DNA of 64,000 bases from Streptomyces sp. SAI-135 (GCF_029893805.1 NZ_JARXYP010000001.1:558001-622000); one strand, 5' to 3'. Positions 42,836 through 53,689 are shown, numbered from the stretch's first letter. A program made the numbers and translations. Notes: generated from the sequence alone by a model not told the origin.

Positions 42836-43574
42836 ATTTCCTCCATCAGTCAGTGATCGACTGCATCCGACCACTCCGGGTGCGGAAAAGTAAGTACTTG
42901 AACGATCTACCAACTGCCGGTAACGCGGGCTCAGCCTGACGCGCGTTCCAGCCGGTCATGAACCCGCAACCGGCGGCGTCCACCCCCACCCAAAAGCCTG
43001 AAGACCCAGCAAGGCCGACAGACCAGACGCCGGGCTCGCACAAGGAGGGCGATGCCCCGAACCCGCTCGCGGCCGAGCGCGAGCAACGCCGTACGGAGCT
43101 TCACCCCGGCCAACGCCCACCGGTCCTCCTCGTGCTCCGCTCTCGAAGTCCAAGTCAGACAAGTCCCGGACAGGCGACACGTGGATGTGCAAGCGATACC
43201 TCAAGGCCTGCAAGGTCACCCGGGTCCGCAGGGCGTCCCAAGCCCGCTGCACACCTGCCCGACGGGGAGCGACCTCGACGCGACGCCCGAGAAGCGCCCC
43301 GCCGGCATCGGTCCACCGGTCGACATCACACCGAGGCACGACCAGCTGTGTGACCGGGCCGCATCGGTGCGATGGTGAGCAACTCGGTGATCTCCGGACC
43401 CTGCCGGACGAAGCGACCGGGCAACTCGCCCGCGATGAGCCGAAAGAGCAAGGTGGCCATGCGCACGAACATGTCATCTGTGGCAGCCGTCCATGCCGAG
43501 GGGGCAGACCGTGGACGGCGCCTCCCGCCGGGGCCGGTGCACTGACCCCAGGGCCCTGACACACCGTTGTTAGC
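42836..43574. other. Intergenic region without a supported gene
   Basis: Between the protease and the sigma-factor genes, which diverge. Short frames in this stretch lack start signals and family resemblance. One minus-strand frame near 43328-43474 (MFVRMATLLFRLIAGELPG) reads like protein, but it is only 48 residues with no ribosome-binding site. Promoters for both flanking genes must lie here. Confidence 0.5.
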
Positions 43575-44546
43575 ATGGCCGGCATGGGATTGTCCCGTGC
43601 TGTCGGCCCGCCCGATGCAGACCTGGTGCACGCAGCGCAGGCAGGGGATGTGAGCGCCCTCGGCACCCTCCTGGCCCGGCACCGCCCGACGCTCCTCGCG
43701 GTCGCCATCGGCTTGCTCGGCCATGGCCCAGACGCCGAGGACGCCGTGCAGGAAGCGAGCATGATCGCTCTGCGCCGGATCGGCAGTCTGCGTGATCCCA
43801 AGGCAGTGGGTCCCTGGCTGCGCGCGGTGGTCCGCAACGCGTGCCGCATGCAGTGCAGGGCGCCCGTCCACCTGACGTTGGACGACAAGCTCGCGGCATC
43901 GATCCGTTCCGCCGAATCGGACCCTCAGGAGTTGCTGGAGGGACAGGGCACGCGGGACTGGGTCTGGCACGCCCTGGAAACGTTGTCACCCCCGCTGCGC
44001 CTGGTGCTGATGCTTCGCTACTTCAGCGGCGTGACCGCGTACCAGGACATCGCCGCGGCGTGCGGAGTGCCGGTCGGGACCGTGCGGAGCCGGTTGAGCG
44101 AGGCACGCGCCAAGCTGACACGGGCCCTCCTCGCAACGGCCGACACCGCGCACGGCGATGTTCGGGCCGTCACCGTGGAACGCAGCCTCCAGGCCGAGGA
44201 GTTGCTGAGGGCCGCGCGGCGCGGCGAGTCCCTGTCCGCGCTGTCCGCCGGCTGGCTGCCGACCGTCGCACTGTCCGGAGCCGGTGGCCTGCGGGCCACG
44301 GGGTACGACGTGCTGGCCCGTGGGCTTGAGCAGGACGTGGCCGACGGGGTGCGGCACCACTTGACCAACGTCGTCGCCGGCCGCGATCTCGCTGTCTGGG
44401 AGTTCACGCTGCAGAGTCCGCCCGAGGATCCTTTCCACTGTCCGCCCGGGGGTGCGTGGGTCCTGCATCTGCGGTCGGGCTGGGTGGAGCGGGCACGGCT
44501 CTTCCACACGCGTCGAGAGCCACCGGAACACGCCCGTGCGGGGTGA
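43575..44546 (+). CDS. ECF sigma factor with C-terminal SnoaL-like domain
   Basis: 323 residues. Region 2 is at about residues 14-75 (DLVHAAQAGDVSALGTLLAR, GHGPDAEDAVQEASM). Region 4 is at about 135-185 with a helix-turn-helix (YQDIAAACGVPVGTVRSRLS). The last 120 residues (TGYDVLARGLEQDVADGV onwards) form an NTF2/SnoaL-like domain. In families such as ECF41 and ECF56 a fused SnoaL-like domain regulates the sigma factor in place of a separate anti-sigma. No anti-sigma gene is adjacent, consistent with this. ATG 43575 is chosen; ATG 43584 is equally possible. Confidence 0.85.
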   Translation: MAGMGLSRAVGPPDADLVHAAQAGDVSALGTLLARHRPTLLAVAIGLLGHGPDAEDAVQEASMIALRRIGSLRDPKAVGPWLRAVVRNACRMQCRAPVHLTLDDKLAASIRSAESDPQELLEGQGTRDWVWHALETLSPPLRLVLMLRYFSGVTAYQDIAAACGVPVGTVRSRLSEARAKLTRALLATADTAHGDVRAVTVERSLQAEELLRAARRGESLSALSAGWLPTVALSGAGGLRATGYDVLARGLEQDVADGVRHHLTNVVAGRDLAVWEFTLQSPPEDPFHCPPGGAWVLHLRSGWVERARLFHTRREPPEHARAG

Positions 44547-44560
44547 CCCACGACACAGAC

Positions 44561-44678
44561 CGATCTCCGAACTTCTCTGATCCCCTGCGCATCTGAGAGG
44601 GGATCACGTATCCGGCAGCCGTGCCGTCCACAGGGACGGCGCTCCGGCTGATCCGGTCCATCCCCTGTTCGGAGATCG
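44561..44678 (+). ncRNA. Structured leader (three-way-junction type) over the RBS of the flavoprotein gene
   Basis: A perfect 12-bp closing stem pairs 44561-44572 (CGATCTCCGAAC) with 44667-44678. Inside lie a 9-bp hairpin (44578-44586 with 44598-44606) and a 13-bp stem with an internal bulge (44616-44629 with 44634-44650). The 3' arm of the closing stem contains GGAG, eight bases before the ATG at 44683. The leader therefore could hide the ribosome-binding site like a translational riboswitch. The first hairpin could equally be the terminator of the sigma-factor gene, and the outer repeat a protein operator. Confidence 0.45.
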
Positions 44679-44682
44679 AAAA

Positions 44683-45843
44683 ATGCCTACCTACTCCCGG
44701 CCGGCCGAAGCGCCTGAAGACCTGCCCGAGCTGCTCCGCCCGGTGATCGAGAAGTACCGCGACGAGGCCGACGAGCTCCGCAGGCTTCCTGACGAACTCC
44801 TCGATAACCTGCGCACTCACGGAGCGCTTCGTCTCAATGCTCCGCGCGAGCTCGGTGGGTTCGAACTGCCGCTGGCCCGGTCCGTGGCCGTGATCGAGAA
44901 GCTTGCCCGGATCGACGGCCCGACGGCCTGGATCGTGTGGAACCTGAACGCCGGCTTCGCCGCGGCGTTCCTCGGCGAGACCATCGTCGAAGAGATCTGG
45001 GCCGACGGGGCGGACCCGATGATCGCGCATTCGAGTCAGCCCGGTTTCCTGGTGCCGGACGACGGCGGGTACCGGCTGTCCGGCGAGTGGAAACTCGTCA
45101 GCGGGGTTGACGCGGCTCGGTGGCTGGGGCTGCTGGCGATCATCCTGGAAGACGGGCAGCCGCGTATGACCGAGACCGGCCCGGAGTGGCACTTCTGCCT
45201 GGTACCCCGTCACTCGGTGACGGTGCGGGACACCTGGCACGCGACCGGGATGCGGGGCACCAACAGCAACACCGTGGTCGCCCAGGATGTGCCGGTGACC
45301 CGCGACAGGATGGTCGGGCCCGATGCGGAGGCCCGCATCGACCGCCCGCTCTACCGCCTGCCGGTGACCAACCAGATCACCTCGGGAGGCGCGGCGGTGG
45401 TGCTGGGCATCGCCCGGGCGGCGATCGACGAGATGGCGGCACTGTCGCGCACGAAGACCGGGCCGGACGGCGTGCCGATCGCGCAGCAACCACGCATCCA
45501 GGCCGCCGTCGGCCGAGCCAGCGCCCAGGTCGACGCCGCACGGGCGTTGCTGCTGACCACGCTCGGCGAACTGGACGCCGCCGCCGCGGAAGGACGTGTC
45601 GCCACAGAGGCACAACGCGGTGCCGTGCGGGGCGCGTTGTCCCACGCGGGTGAGACCGCGCGTGGCGCACTCACCTCCATGTATGAGCTGGGCAGTTCAA
45701 GCGCTGTGTTCGAGTCGAGCCGGTTGGGCAAGCTGTTCCGCGACGGTCTCGTCGCTGCGCAGCACGCCATCCTGTCGGCGCCCCAGTACGAGGTGGCCGG
45801 CCGCACCGTCATCGGCATTCCCGCCGGCGACCCCACCCTCTGA
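44683..45843 (+). CDS. Acyl-CoA dehydrogenase-fold flavoprotein (flavin-dependent monooxygenase type)
   Basis: 386 residues, GGAG eight bases before the ATG. The N-terminal helical domain has RLPDELLDNLRTHGALRLNA, a mid beta domain has YRLSGEWKLVSGVDAARWLG, and the C-terminal helices include FESSRLGKLFRDGLVAAQH. The SGxWxxxSG block and the absence of a catalytic Glu loop point to the group of two-component flavin monooxygenases (HsaA/HpaB-like class D) and related oxidases rather than beta-oxidation enzymes. No reductase gene is nearby. Substrate unknown. Confidence 0.8.
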   Translation: MPTYSRPAEAPEDLPELLRPVIEKYRDEADELRRLPDELLDNLRTHGALRLNAPRELGGFELPLARSVAVIEKLARIDGPTAWIVWNLNAGFAAAFLGETIVEEIWADGADPMIAHSSQPGFLVPDDGGYRLSGEWKLVSGVDAARWLGLLAIILEDGQPRMTETGPEWHFCLVPRHSVTVRDTWHATGMRGTNSNTVVAQDVPVTRDRMVGPDAEARIDRPLYRLPVTNQITSGGAAVVLGIARAAIDEMAALSRTKTGPDGVPIAQQPRIQAAVGRASAQVDAARALLLTTLGELDAAAAEGRVATEAQRGAVRGALSHAGETARGALTSMYELGSSSAVFESSRLGKLFRDGLVAAQHAILSAPQYEVAGRTVIGIPAGDPTL

Positions 45844-46008
45844 GCGGACCACCGGCCCGCCGGCATGGCCTGATCGACAAGCGAAGCCGGTCGCCACGCA
45901 CGCCGGCCCGCCTCCCACAGAAACCCCCCTTCTTGACAGAGGGGACGCCCGGCAGGTGACTGCCGCGCTCTCTCATCCGCCGCCGGCGGCAGGTGCCACC
46001 GGCCACAG

Positions 46009-46038
46009 AGCCGGGCACGGAACGTCCCGTGCCCGGCT
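46009..46038. terminator. Bidirectional terminator hairpin
   Basis: Perfect 12-bp stem (AGCCGGGCACGG with its complement) and 6-nt loop between two convergent genes. The rest of 45844-46182 shows one further hairpin (next entry) and no gene. Confidence 0.7.
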
Positions 46039-46091
46039 GTCCTCCGGGGGGACACGATTCCGCCCGCACACGGGGCCGAGGAGCGAGGTGC

Positions 46092-46113
46092 CGGCGCCGG
46101 GAGACCGGCGCCG
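46092..46113. terminator. Second convergent terminator hairpin
   Basis: Perfect 9-bp stem CGGCGCCGG around a GAGA tetraloop, 70 bp from the isochorismatase stop on the other strand. Confidence 0.6.
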
Positions 46114-46182
46114 ACGACCGCGTCACGGTCTCCCCGCGGATCGCGGGAAGCCATGATCGCCCTCAGAAGGGCCGGGGAACAG

Positions 46183-46797
46183 TCACTTCGAGTCCTTCAG
46201 CGCCTTGGCGACCTCGTCGGCCGTCGAGATGCGGTGCGCATAGCGAGGCCAGTCGAGTACGACGGTGGCACGCTGCATTTCCATGGTGAACGTGGCCACC
46301 GCGTCTGACACGAAGGTGACCTCGTACCCCTTCTCCACGGCGTCGCGACCGGTCGAGTCCACACAGGTGTTGGTGGTCAGGCCGCACAGGATCAGGTGGT
46401 CGATGCCGCGTTGACGGAGTTGAATGTCCATGTCCGTGCCGTGGAAGGCGTCGAACGTCTTGTGCACCGTGACGACCACCTCCCCGTCGATCGGCGTGAA
46501 ATCGGGGTGGAATCGGGCGCCCCAGGTGCCCGCCTGGAACAACTGGGCCTCGAACATGGCGTCGTGGCTGGGCGTACGGTGCTGCCACGGACCGTAGTCC
46601 CACGGCTGGGTCTCCATCGGGGCGTGCAGCACTGCGATGCCGGCCTCTCGTGCCGCGTCGAGGACGCGTTTCATGTTCGGCACGGTGCCGACCTCCTCGC
46701 AGACCGCGCGCAGGCCGGGCCACGCTTTGCCGTTCTCTGAGATGAAGTCGTTGGTGGCGTCGATGAGGACGAGGGCGGTTCGCTCCAGCGCATACAT
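46183..46797 (-). CDS. Isochorismatase-family cysteine hydrolase
   Basis: 204 residues from ATG 46797, with GGAGGA eleven bases upstream; an upstream frame to 46860 exists but overlaps the likely operator. The catalytic triad of the family is visible: Asp13 (ALVLIDATNDF), Lys113 (VTVHKTFDAF) and Cys145 (LCGLTTNTCVDSTGRDA). Members hydrolyse isochorismate, nicotinamide, N-carbamoyl or similar amides; the substrate here cannot be read. It is convergent with the flavoprotein gene and divergent from a decayed TetR gene that presumably once controlled it. Confidence 0.88.
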   Translation of the reverse strand: MYALERTALVLIDATNDFISENGKAWPGLRAVCEEVGTVPNMKRVLDAAREAGIAVLHAPMETQPWDYGPWQHRTPSHDAMFEAQLFQAGTWGARFHPDFTPIDGEVVVTVHKTFDAFHGTDMDIQLRQRGIDHLILCGLTTNTCVDSTGRDAVEKGYEVTFVSDAVATFTMEMQRATVVLDWPRYAHRISTADEVAKALKDSK

Positions 46798-46826
46798 GGT
46801 TCTGATGTCCTCCGGGAATTTTATTA

Positions 46827-46838
46827 GCTCGTACGAGC
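46827..46838. promoter_or_regulatory. Perfect palindrome in the isochorismatase/TetR promoter
   Basis: GCTCGTACGAGC is a perfect 12-bp palindrome within an unusually A/T-rich stretch, 30 bp upstream of the isochorismatase start. It is a typical place and size for a TetR operator. The neighbouring regulator gene is broken, so the site may be orphaned. Confidence 0.55.
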
Positions 46839-46878
46839 ATACTAGTAAATCGGCTGGCACGTACGTCCCGGTACCGTC

Positions 46879-47443
46879 TTGATCAGGTCGAGGAGGGCGC
46901 GCAGGAGGCAGGGCACAGACACCCGGGACCGCATGGTCCGTGCGTCACTGCGGGCCATGCGGGCGGCCATGCGGGAACAGGGCTACGGCGCCACCGCGAT
47001 AAGCGACATCGTGAACGCGTCCAGGACCCTGGGGTATCCGTCACCTTCCGCGAGTGAGCACACGAGGTGATCACCTTGCGGACCGCCCAGGCCCTCGAAC
47101 GACTCGACGCGGCCGCCGCGGACAGCGACTCGGCCGCCGACTTCCTGACGGCGTGCGGCAACACGGTCGCCGCGGAGTTCGCCGACCCCCGGTCCACGGC
47201 CGGCTGCCCGGTGGCGCCCATCCCCCTCAAGCGTTCAGCACGGTCTACCGAGCTTCGCGACGAGGGCGAGGACTTCTTCGCGCGTGGCGCGGGTCTGTGG
47301 CCCGCCACCTCGCCGCGCACGGCATCGACGGCCTCCGGGCCGATCGCGTCGCGACACTCGCCGTGAGCGCCATCGAGGGCGCCCTCGTCATCAGCAGCAC
47401 CGAGCAGACCGTCGACGCTCGGTGGTCGGCCTTCGTCATATAG
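46879..47443 (+). pseudogene. Decayed TetR-family regulator
   Basis: Three pieces in three frames spell a TetR protein. The first is the N-terminal helices (RASLRAMRAAMREQGYGATA) at 46879-47040, breaking off in the recognition helix (DIVNAS then unrelated residues). The second is ITLRTAQALERLDAAAADSD at 47069-47230. The third is the C-terminal ligand domain (GLRADRVATLAVSAIEGALV) at about 47280-47440. The segment normally reading GSFYHHFPGGKEEL is deleted. The DNA-binding head is therefore destroyed and the divergent hydrolase has probably lost its repressor. Confidence 0.75.
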
Positions 47444-47499
47444 CGACCAACGAGACCGTTCTTCTTTGCAGGTCCACCAGCTTCGAATGTGTGGTCAAG

Positions 47500-47690
47500 G
47501 TGGCTGGTGTGGGTCGGCTGATCCCCTGCACGTGCTGGTCGTGGACGCGTCGGGCGAGCCTGGTCAAGACCCTCCAGTTCTCAAGAACTGGCGCGTCCTC
47601 CGCAAGGTCCGCACCGACGCGACGTAGGCGACGGCCCTGGTCAGGGCTCTCCCGGTCCTCACGAACCGAGAAGTCTCCCGCGGCGCCTGA
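47500..47690 (+). pseudogene. Transposase C-terminal remnant (IS5-type)
   Basis: The frame reads LKNWRVLRKVRTDAT, then an in-frame TAG, then ATALVRALPVLTNREVSR and a stop. This is the typical C terminus of the IS5-type DDE transposases common in Streptomyces. Nothing of the catalytic core remains nearby. Nothing else is seen in 47444-47799. Confidence 0.6.
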
Positions 47691-47799
47691 CCGGTTGCCG
47701 ACGATCTTCGCCGAGGTCACCCGCCCGCGACCAGCACGCGCATCGAACTCCCCGCACACCAGACCCATTGCCTGCAACTTCGAGCTGCACACCGACCAT

Positions 47800-48711
47800 T
47801 CAGGAGCCGAGGGCCGCGGCCCGGTCCTGCAGTTCGCGCAGCACGAGCCGCAGCAGTGGGTGCTGCTCGCTGCCGCGCCGGACGGCGGTGTACACCCGCC
47901 GCTGGGGACGAAAGCCGCCGACCGGGCGGGTGGCGGCACCCCCGATAGCGATGCCGTGGAGCGCCGAACGAGGCACCAACGCCACACCCGCGCCGGCGGA
48001 TACAAGGGCACACACCGCCCGGGAGTCGTCGGCCAGGCACTCGACCCGAGGTTGGAAACCGGCCTCTTCGCAGGCGCGCATGACGACGTCATGTACGGGG
48101 TTGCCGGGCCACGGCGTGATCCACGGATCGTTGCGCAAGTCGGCCAGGCCGACCTCCAGGGCGTCGGCCAGCGGGTGATCGGACGGCAGTACGACATCGA
48201 ACGGTTCCCCGTACAACGGCTCACGCAGCAGCTGTTCTCTGTTCTGCCCAGGGGTGTCCCATTGCTCTACGGATAAGGCGATGTCGACTGCGCCATCGAT
48301 GAGAAGTCGCTGACTCGCACGCCCCTCTGCGTCCTTCACTCGGATGCGCACCTGCGGCGCGCGGTCCCGCAGCGCCGCCACGGCCGGGGCCACCACTTCG
48401 GTGATCGCACTCGCAAATGCGGCTATCGCCACCTCGCCGGCCAGGCCCGCCGAGCAGGAGGCCATATCGGCCTCCGCCTCCTCCAACTGCGCGGCGATCT
48501 TCGACGCATGAGCGGCCAGCACGGCACCCGCGGGAGCCAGCCGGACGGAGCGCCCACGCCGTTCCAGCAGTACGTGCCCGACCTCCGCTTCGAGCGCGGC
48601 GAGCTGCTGCGAGGCCGCCGACGGGGACAGATAGAGAGCGTGGGCAGCGGCGGTGACGGTGCCGTGCTCGGCCAGAGCTCGCAGTACTCGGAGCCTACGG
48701 GGATCGATCAC
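47800..48711 (-). CDS. LysR-family transcriptional regulator
   Basis: 303 residues. An N-terminal winged helix-turn-helix (LRVLRALAEHGTVTAAAHAL, LSPSAASQQLAALEAEVG) is followed by a periplasmic-binding-like effector domain from about residue 90 (EVAIAAFASAITEVVAPAVA). It diverges from the aspartate ammonia-lyase gene across a 236-bp region carrying a perfect inverted repeat. By position it should control aspartate catabolism and its own gene. Confidence 0.9.
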   Translation of the reverse strand: MIDPRRLRVLRALAEHGTVTAAAHALYLSPSAASQQLAALEAEVGHVLLERRGRSVRLAPAGAVLAAHASKIAAQLEEAEADMASCSAGLAGEVAIAAFASAITEVVAPAVAALRDRAPQVRIRVKDAEGRASQRLLIDGAVDIALSVEQWDTPGQNREQLLREPLYGEPFDVVLPSDHPLADALEVGLADLRNDPWITPWPGNPVHDVVMRACEEAGFQPRVECLADDSRAVCALVSAGAGVALVPRSALHGIAIGGAATRPVGGFRPQRRVYTAVRRGSEQHPLLRLVLRELQDRAAALGS

Positions 48712-48734
48712 GTCAGGCAGTACACCAGAACAGA

Positions 48735-48759
48735 GCCTGTGAAGCAGAGCTTCACAGGC
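48735..48759. promoter_or_regulatory. Perfect 11-bp inverted repeat, likely LysR operator
   Basis: GCCTGTGAAGC, three bases, then the exact complement. The half-site CTTCACAG recurs at 48782-48789 and as CTCCACAG just beyond. A dyad with repeated half-sites between divergent LysR and target genes is the usual LysR arrangement. Confidence 0.6.
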
Positions 48760-48947
48760 GATCCGAGAAAACAGCGATGGACTTCACAGTACCGACGCTC
48801 CACAGTGGTCCCCGTGAAACCACCGGCAACAACCGCTGCCGATCGCATGAGCTGAAGCCCCGTCTGCGTCCCACGCCACCGACACGGTTCATGCCACGTT
48901 CCCGCAGCCCGAATCCCACCGCTTTCCCCATCCCTAAGGAAACTGCT

Positions 48948-50375
<1,428 letters not shown>

Positions 50376-50436
50376 TGCCGGTTACGAGCCGAGCCCGAAC
50401 TGACGGACCCGACAAGCCCAGTGGAGGAATGTAGAC

Positions 50437-51861
50437 ATGGCAACGGCGCCAAGCGTCTCGTATTCGATGACGGTGCGGCTGGAAGTTCCCGCGAGCGGCA
50501 CCGCCGTCAGCCAGCTCACCACGACCGTGGAGTCCTCCGGAGGGTCCGTCACAGGCCTCGACGTGACCGCGTCAGGTCACGAGAAACTCCGGATCGATGT
50601 CACCATCGCCGCGACCTCCACCGCACACGCCGACGAGATCGTCGAGAAGCTGCGCGGCATCGAGGGTGTGTCGATGGGCAACGTCTCCGACCGGACCTTC
50701 CTGATGCACCTGGGCGGCAAAATCGAGATGGCGTCGAAGCACCCCATCCGCAACCGTGACGACCTCTCCATGGTCTACACCCCCGGCGTTGCCCGCGTCT
50801 GCCAGGCCATCGCCGAGAACCCCGACGACGCCCGCCGCCTGACCATCAAGCGCAACAGCGTCGCGGTGGTCACCGACGGCTCCGCCGTCCTGGGTCTGGG
50901 CAACATCGGCCCCAAAGCCGCGCTGCCAGTGATGGAGGGCAAGGCAGCCCTGTTCAAGCGCTTCGCAGGCATCGACGCCTGGCCGATCTGCCTGGACATC
51001 CAGGACAGCGACGCCATCGTCGAGACCGTCAAGGCGATCGCCCCCGGCTTCGCGGGCATCAACCTCGAGGACATCTCCGCCCCCCGCTGCTTCGAGATCG
51101 AGGCCCGGCTGCGCGAAGCCCTGGACATCCCGGTCTTCCACGACGACCAGCACGGCACCGCCATCGTCGTCCTGGCCGCCCTCACCAACGCCCTGCGCGT
51201 GGTCGGCAAGGCCATCGACAGCGTGCGCGTGGTGATGTCCGGCGCCGGCGCGGCCGGCACCGCCATCCTCAAGCTGCTGATCGCCGCCGGCGCCAAGCAT
51301 GTCGTAGTCGCCGACATCCACGGGGTCGTGCACGCGGGCCGCGAGGATCTGGTCTCCGCCGACCCCGACTCGCCGCTGTGCTGGATCGCCGACAACACCA
51401 ACCCCGAGGGTGTCACCGGCACCCTCAAGGAGGCCGTGACCGGCGCGGATGTCTTCATCGGTGTCTCGGCCCCGAACGTGCTGCACGGCACGGACGTGGC
51501 GCGGATGGCCGAGGACGCGATCGTTTTCGCACTCGCCAACCCCGACCCCGAGGTCGACCCGGCGATCGCCCGCCAGAGCGCCGCAGTTGTGGCCACCGGG
51601 CGTTCGGACTTCCCGAACCAGATCAACAACGTGCTGGTCTTCCCCGGGGTCTTCCGCGGCCTGCTGGACGCACAGTCCCGCACCGTCGACACCGAGATGA
51701 TGCTGGCCGCCGCCGGTGCGCTCGCGGACGTCGTCCTGGACGACGAGCTGAACGCGAACTACATCATCCCCAGCGTCTTCAACGACAAGGTCGCCCGCGC
51801 GGTCGCCGGAGCAGTCCAGGACGCTGTCGGCAAAGCTGGCCAGGCAGCGCATTTGAGCTGA
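50437..51861 (+). CDS. Malic enzyme with N-terminal ACT domain
   Basis: 474 residues. Residues 1-95 are an ACT domain (SMTVRLEVPASGTAVSQLTT, GHEKLRIDVTIAA). The catalytic part has MVYTPGVARV, SVAVVTDGSAVLGLGNIGP, the metal ligands in LEDISAPRCFEIE and PVFHDDQHGTAIV, and a Rossmann motif RVVMSGAGAAGTAI. It oxidatively decarboxylates malate to pyruvate and CO2 with reduction of NAD(P). The ACT domain suggests amino-acid control. With AspA it carries aspartate via fumarate and malate (fumarase elsewhere) to pyruvate. Confidence 0.93.
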   Translation: MATAPSVSYSMTVRLEVPASGTAVSQLTTTVESSGGSVTGLDVTASGHEKLRIDVTIAATSTAHADEIVEKLRGIEGVSMGNVSDRTFLMHLGGKIEMASKHPIRNRDDLSMVYTPGVARVCQAIAENPDDARRLTIKRNSVAVVTDGSAVLGLGNIGPKAALPVMEGKAALFKRFAGIDAWPICLDIQDSDAIVETVKAIAPGFAGINLEDISAPRCFEIEARLREALDIPVFHDDQHGTAIVVLAALTNALRVVGKAIDSVRVVMSGAGAAGTAILKLLIAAGAKHVVVADIHGVVHAGREDLVSADPDSPLCWIADNTNPEGVTGTLKEAVTGADVFIGVSAPNVLHGTDVARMAEDAIVFALANPDPEVDPAIARQSAAVVATGRSDFPNQINNVLVFPGVFRGLLDAQSRTVDTEMMLAAAGALADVVLDDELNANYIIPSVFNDKVARAVAGAVQDAVGKAGQAAHLS

Positions 51862-52087
51862 ATTCCGCCTCGGCGACGCTGGTCAGTCGCACTGCGGAAA
51901 GCCTGAAGCCCACCACCGGGCAGCGGAGCATCGAGCCGGGTACCAGGCGGCAGGGACGCAGCGCGCGAAGCACACGCTGCGGCCATAACCCAACTCTCTC
52001 TTGCGGCTCGGCCCATGGACATCTTTCCGTGGCGGGCCTCAGGACCACCTGTCTGTACGTCAAGCAACACACCATTGGAGTGCACAC

Positions 52088-53449
52088 ATGGACAATAGTC
52101 ATGCTCACGACAATCCGCTCGAGGTCGATCACAGCGTGAAGGCCCCGCCAGCGCGCGCAAAGCGCTGGTGGCGGCTGCCACTCGGACTGCAGTCGGTACT
52201 CGCAGTCGGACTCGGAGCGCTGATCGGAGCGCTCGCGCCGTCCGTCGGCGAGCAACTGAAGCTCCTCGGGGACGTCTTCCTGAACCTGGTGCAGATGGTC
52301 GTACTGCCCCTGGTCTTCCCGCTGATCGTGCTGGGCATCGCCCGCATGGAGTCAGTGAAGAAGGTGGGCCGGATCGCCGGTAAGGCCATCCTCTACTTCG
52401 AGGTCGTCACCACGGTGATCCTTCTGGTCGCGGTGACGCTGGCCGAACTCACCGGCATCGGCAGGGGCGCCCCGGTCGCCGCCGGTGACACCAAGAGCCT
52501 GGAAACCCTGGACCAGGGCATCGACTTCCACGAGCTCATCCTCCACGCCGTCCCGAAGAACGTCTTCGCCGCGTTCACCGAGGGGAACCTGCTCGCCGCG
52601 ATCGTCTTCGCGCTCTTCCTCGGTGTCGGGATGGCGGCCATCGGCCAGAAGTCCGCACCTTTCGCATCGGTCCTGGAGTCCGTGTCGGCAGCCATGTTCA
52701 AGGTTGTCGGCTATGTCCTCCGCGTCGCTCCCCTGGGCGTTCTCGGCTTCATCAGCTACGACGTGGCGCACTACGGATTCGGCAACCTCAAGAGCCTGGT
52801 CGGCTTCGTTGCCGTGGTCTATGCAGGTCTGGCCATCATCCTTGGCGTGATCTTCCCGGTCATCGCGCTGATCTACCACATCCGGTACGTGGACCTGCTC
52901 AAGGCGATCGGCGGACTCGTCGGTATCGCCTTCGTCACGCGCAGCTCCGAAGCGGTGCTGGCACCGCTGATGGGCAAGCTCGAAGCCTTCGGCGTCAGCC
53001 GCTCGACGACTTCTTTCGTCGTCCCCCTCGGCTACTCGTTCAACACCGACGGCTCCGTGCTCTACCAGGCCACCGCCCTGGTGTATCTCGCCCATGCCTA
53101 CGGCATGGACACCTCCATCCCGTCCCTGCTGCTCATGGTCGGTGTCCTGGTGGTGCTGTCCAAGGGGATGGCGGGCGTCACATCGGCCTCCATCGTGGTG
53201 CTCCTCGCCGCGGGCAAGACGATCGGCATCCCAGCCGAGGGCATCGCACTCCTGGTCGGCGTCGACTTCATCGTCGACATGGCGCGTACCGCGGTGAACG
53301 TCGTAGGGAACGCACTGGCCTCCGCCGTCGTGGACCGTTCGGAGGCCAAGAGGGACGCCGGGAAAGACGCCGAGCAGAACACCCAGGCGGAGGACGCCGT
53401 ACCCGACTACGAGCCCGTGGCGCCGGCCGCCCAGGAACAAACGGTGTAG
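52088..53449 (+). CDS. Dicarboxylate/amino acid:cation symporter (DAACS)
   Basis: 453 residues from ATG 52088 with GGAG upstream; an open frame from 52001 lacks a start signal. Eight or so membrane segments plus two re-entrant loops are suggested by the hydrophobicity. Signature stretches are SFVVPLGYSFNTDGSVLYQ and FIVDMARTAVNVVGNALAS. Members take up aspartate, glutamate or C4-dicarboxylates with Na+ or H+. It follows aspA and malic enzyme (226-bp gap that may hold its own promoter), so it probably imports the substrate of that pathway. The C-terminal tail is acidic. Confidence 0.92.
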   Translation: MDNSHAHDNPLEVDHSVKAPPARAKRWWRLPLGLQSVLAVGLGALIGALAPSVGEQLKLLGDVFLNLVQMVVLPLVFPLIVLGIARMESVKKVGRIAGKAILYFEVVTTVILLVAVTLAELTGIGRGAPVAAGDTKSLETLDQGIDFHELILHAVPKNVFAAFTEGNLLAAIVFALFLGVGMAAIGQKSAPFASVLESVSAAMFKVVGYVLRVAPLGVLGFISYDVAHYGFGNLKSLVGFVAVVYAGLAIILGVIFPVIALIYHIRYVDLLKAIGGLVGIAFVTRSSEAVLAPLMGKLEAFGVSRSTTSFVVPLGYSFNTDGSVLYQATALVYLAHAYGMDTSIPSLLLMVGVLVVLSKGMAGVTSASIVVLLAAGKTIGIPAEGIALLVGVDFIVDMARTAVNVVGNALASAVVDRSEAKRDAGKDAEQNTQAEDAVPDYEPVAPAAQEQTV

Positions 53450-53470
53450 TGAACGGCTCATCGCAGATCA

Positions 53471-53509
53471 CCGGCAGCCTGGGCGGTACACACCCGCCCA
53501 GGCTGCCGG
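53471..53509 (+). terminator. Strong terminator after the transporter gene
   Basis: Perfect 16-bp stem (CCGGCAGCCTGGGCGG and its complement) with a 7-nt loop, 22 bp past the stop codon. Confidence 0.9.
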
Positions 53510-53689
53510 CTTCCCCACGAGCGCATGTCATTGCAGCGCCATTGCGCGCCCACAGGACTTCGGCCTCAACTCCCGCCTTCGCGAAGACCACGCTTGGTGT
53601 AGTAGGTACTGAGCCCTTTCAGCGTGGTCACTCATCGGGGATGGGGAGGCGTCCGCAACCCACCAGGTTCCTGTGCCGTTGGGGGAGTC

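Noticed and set aside
42958..43560. Several short frames between the protease and sigma-factor genes
   Set aside because: No start context, no family resemblance and overlapping on both strands; described as intergenic.
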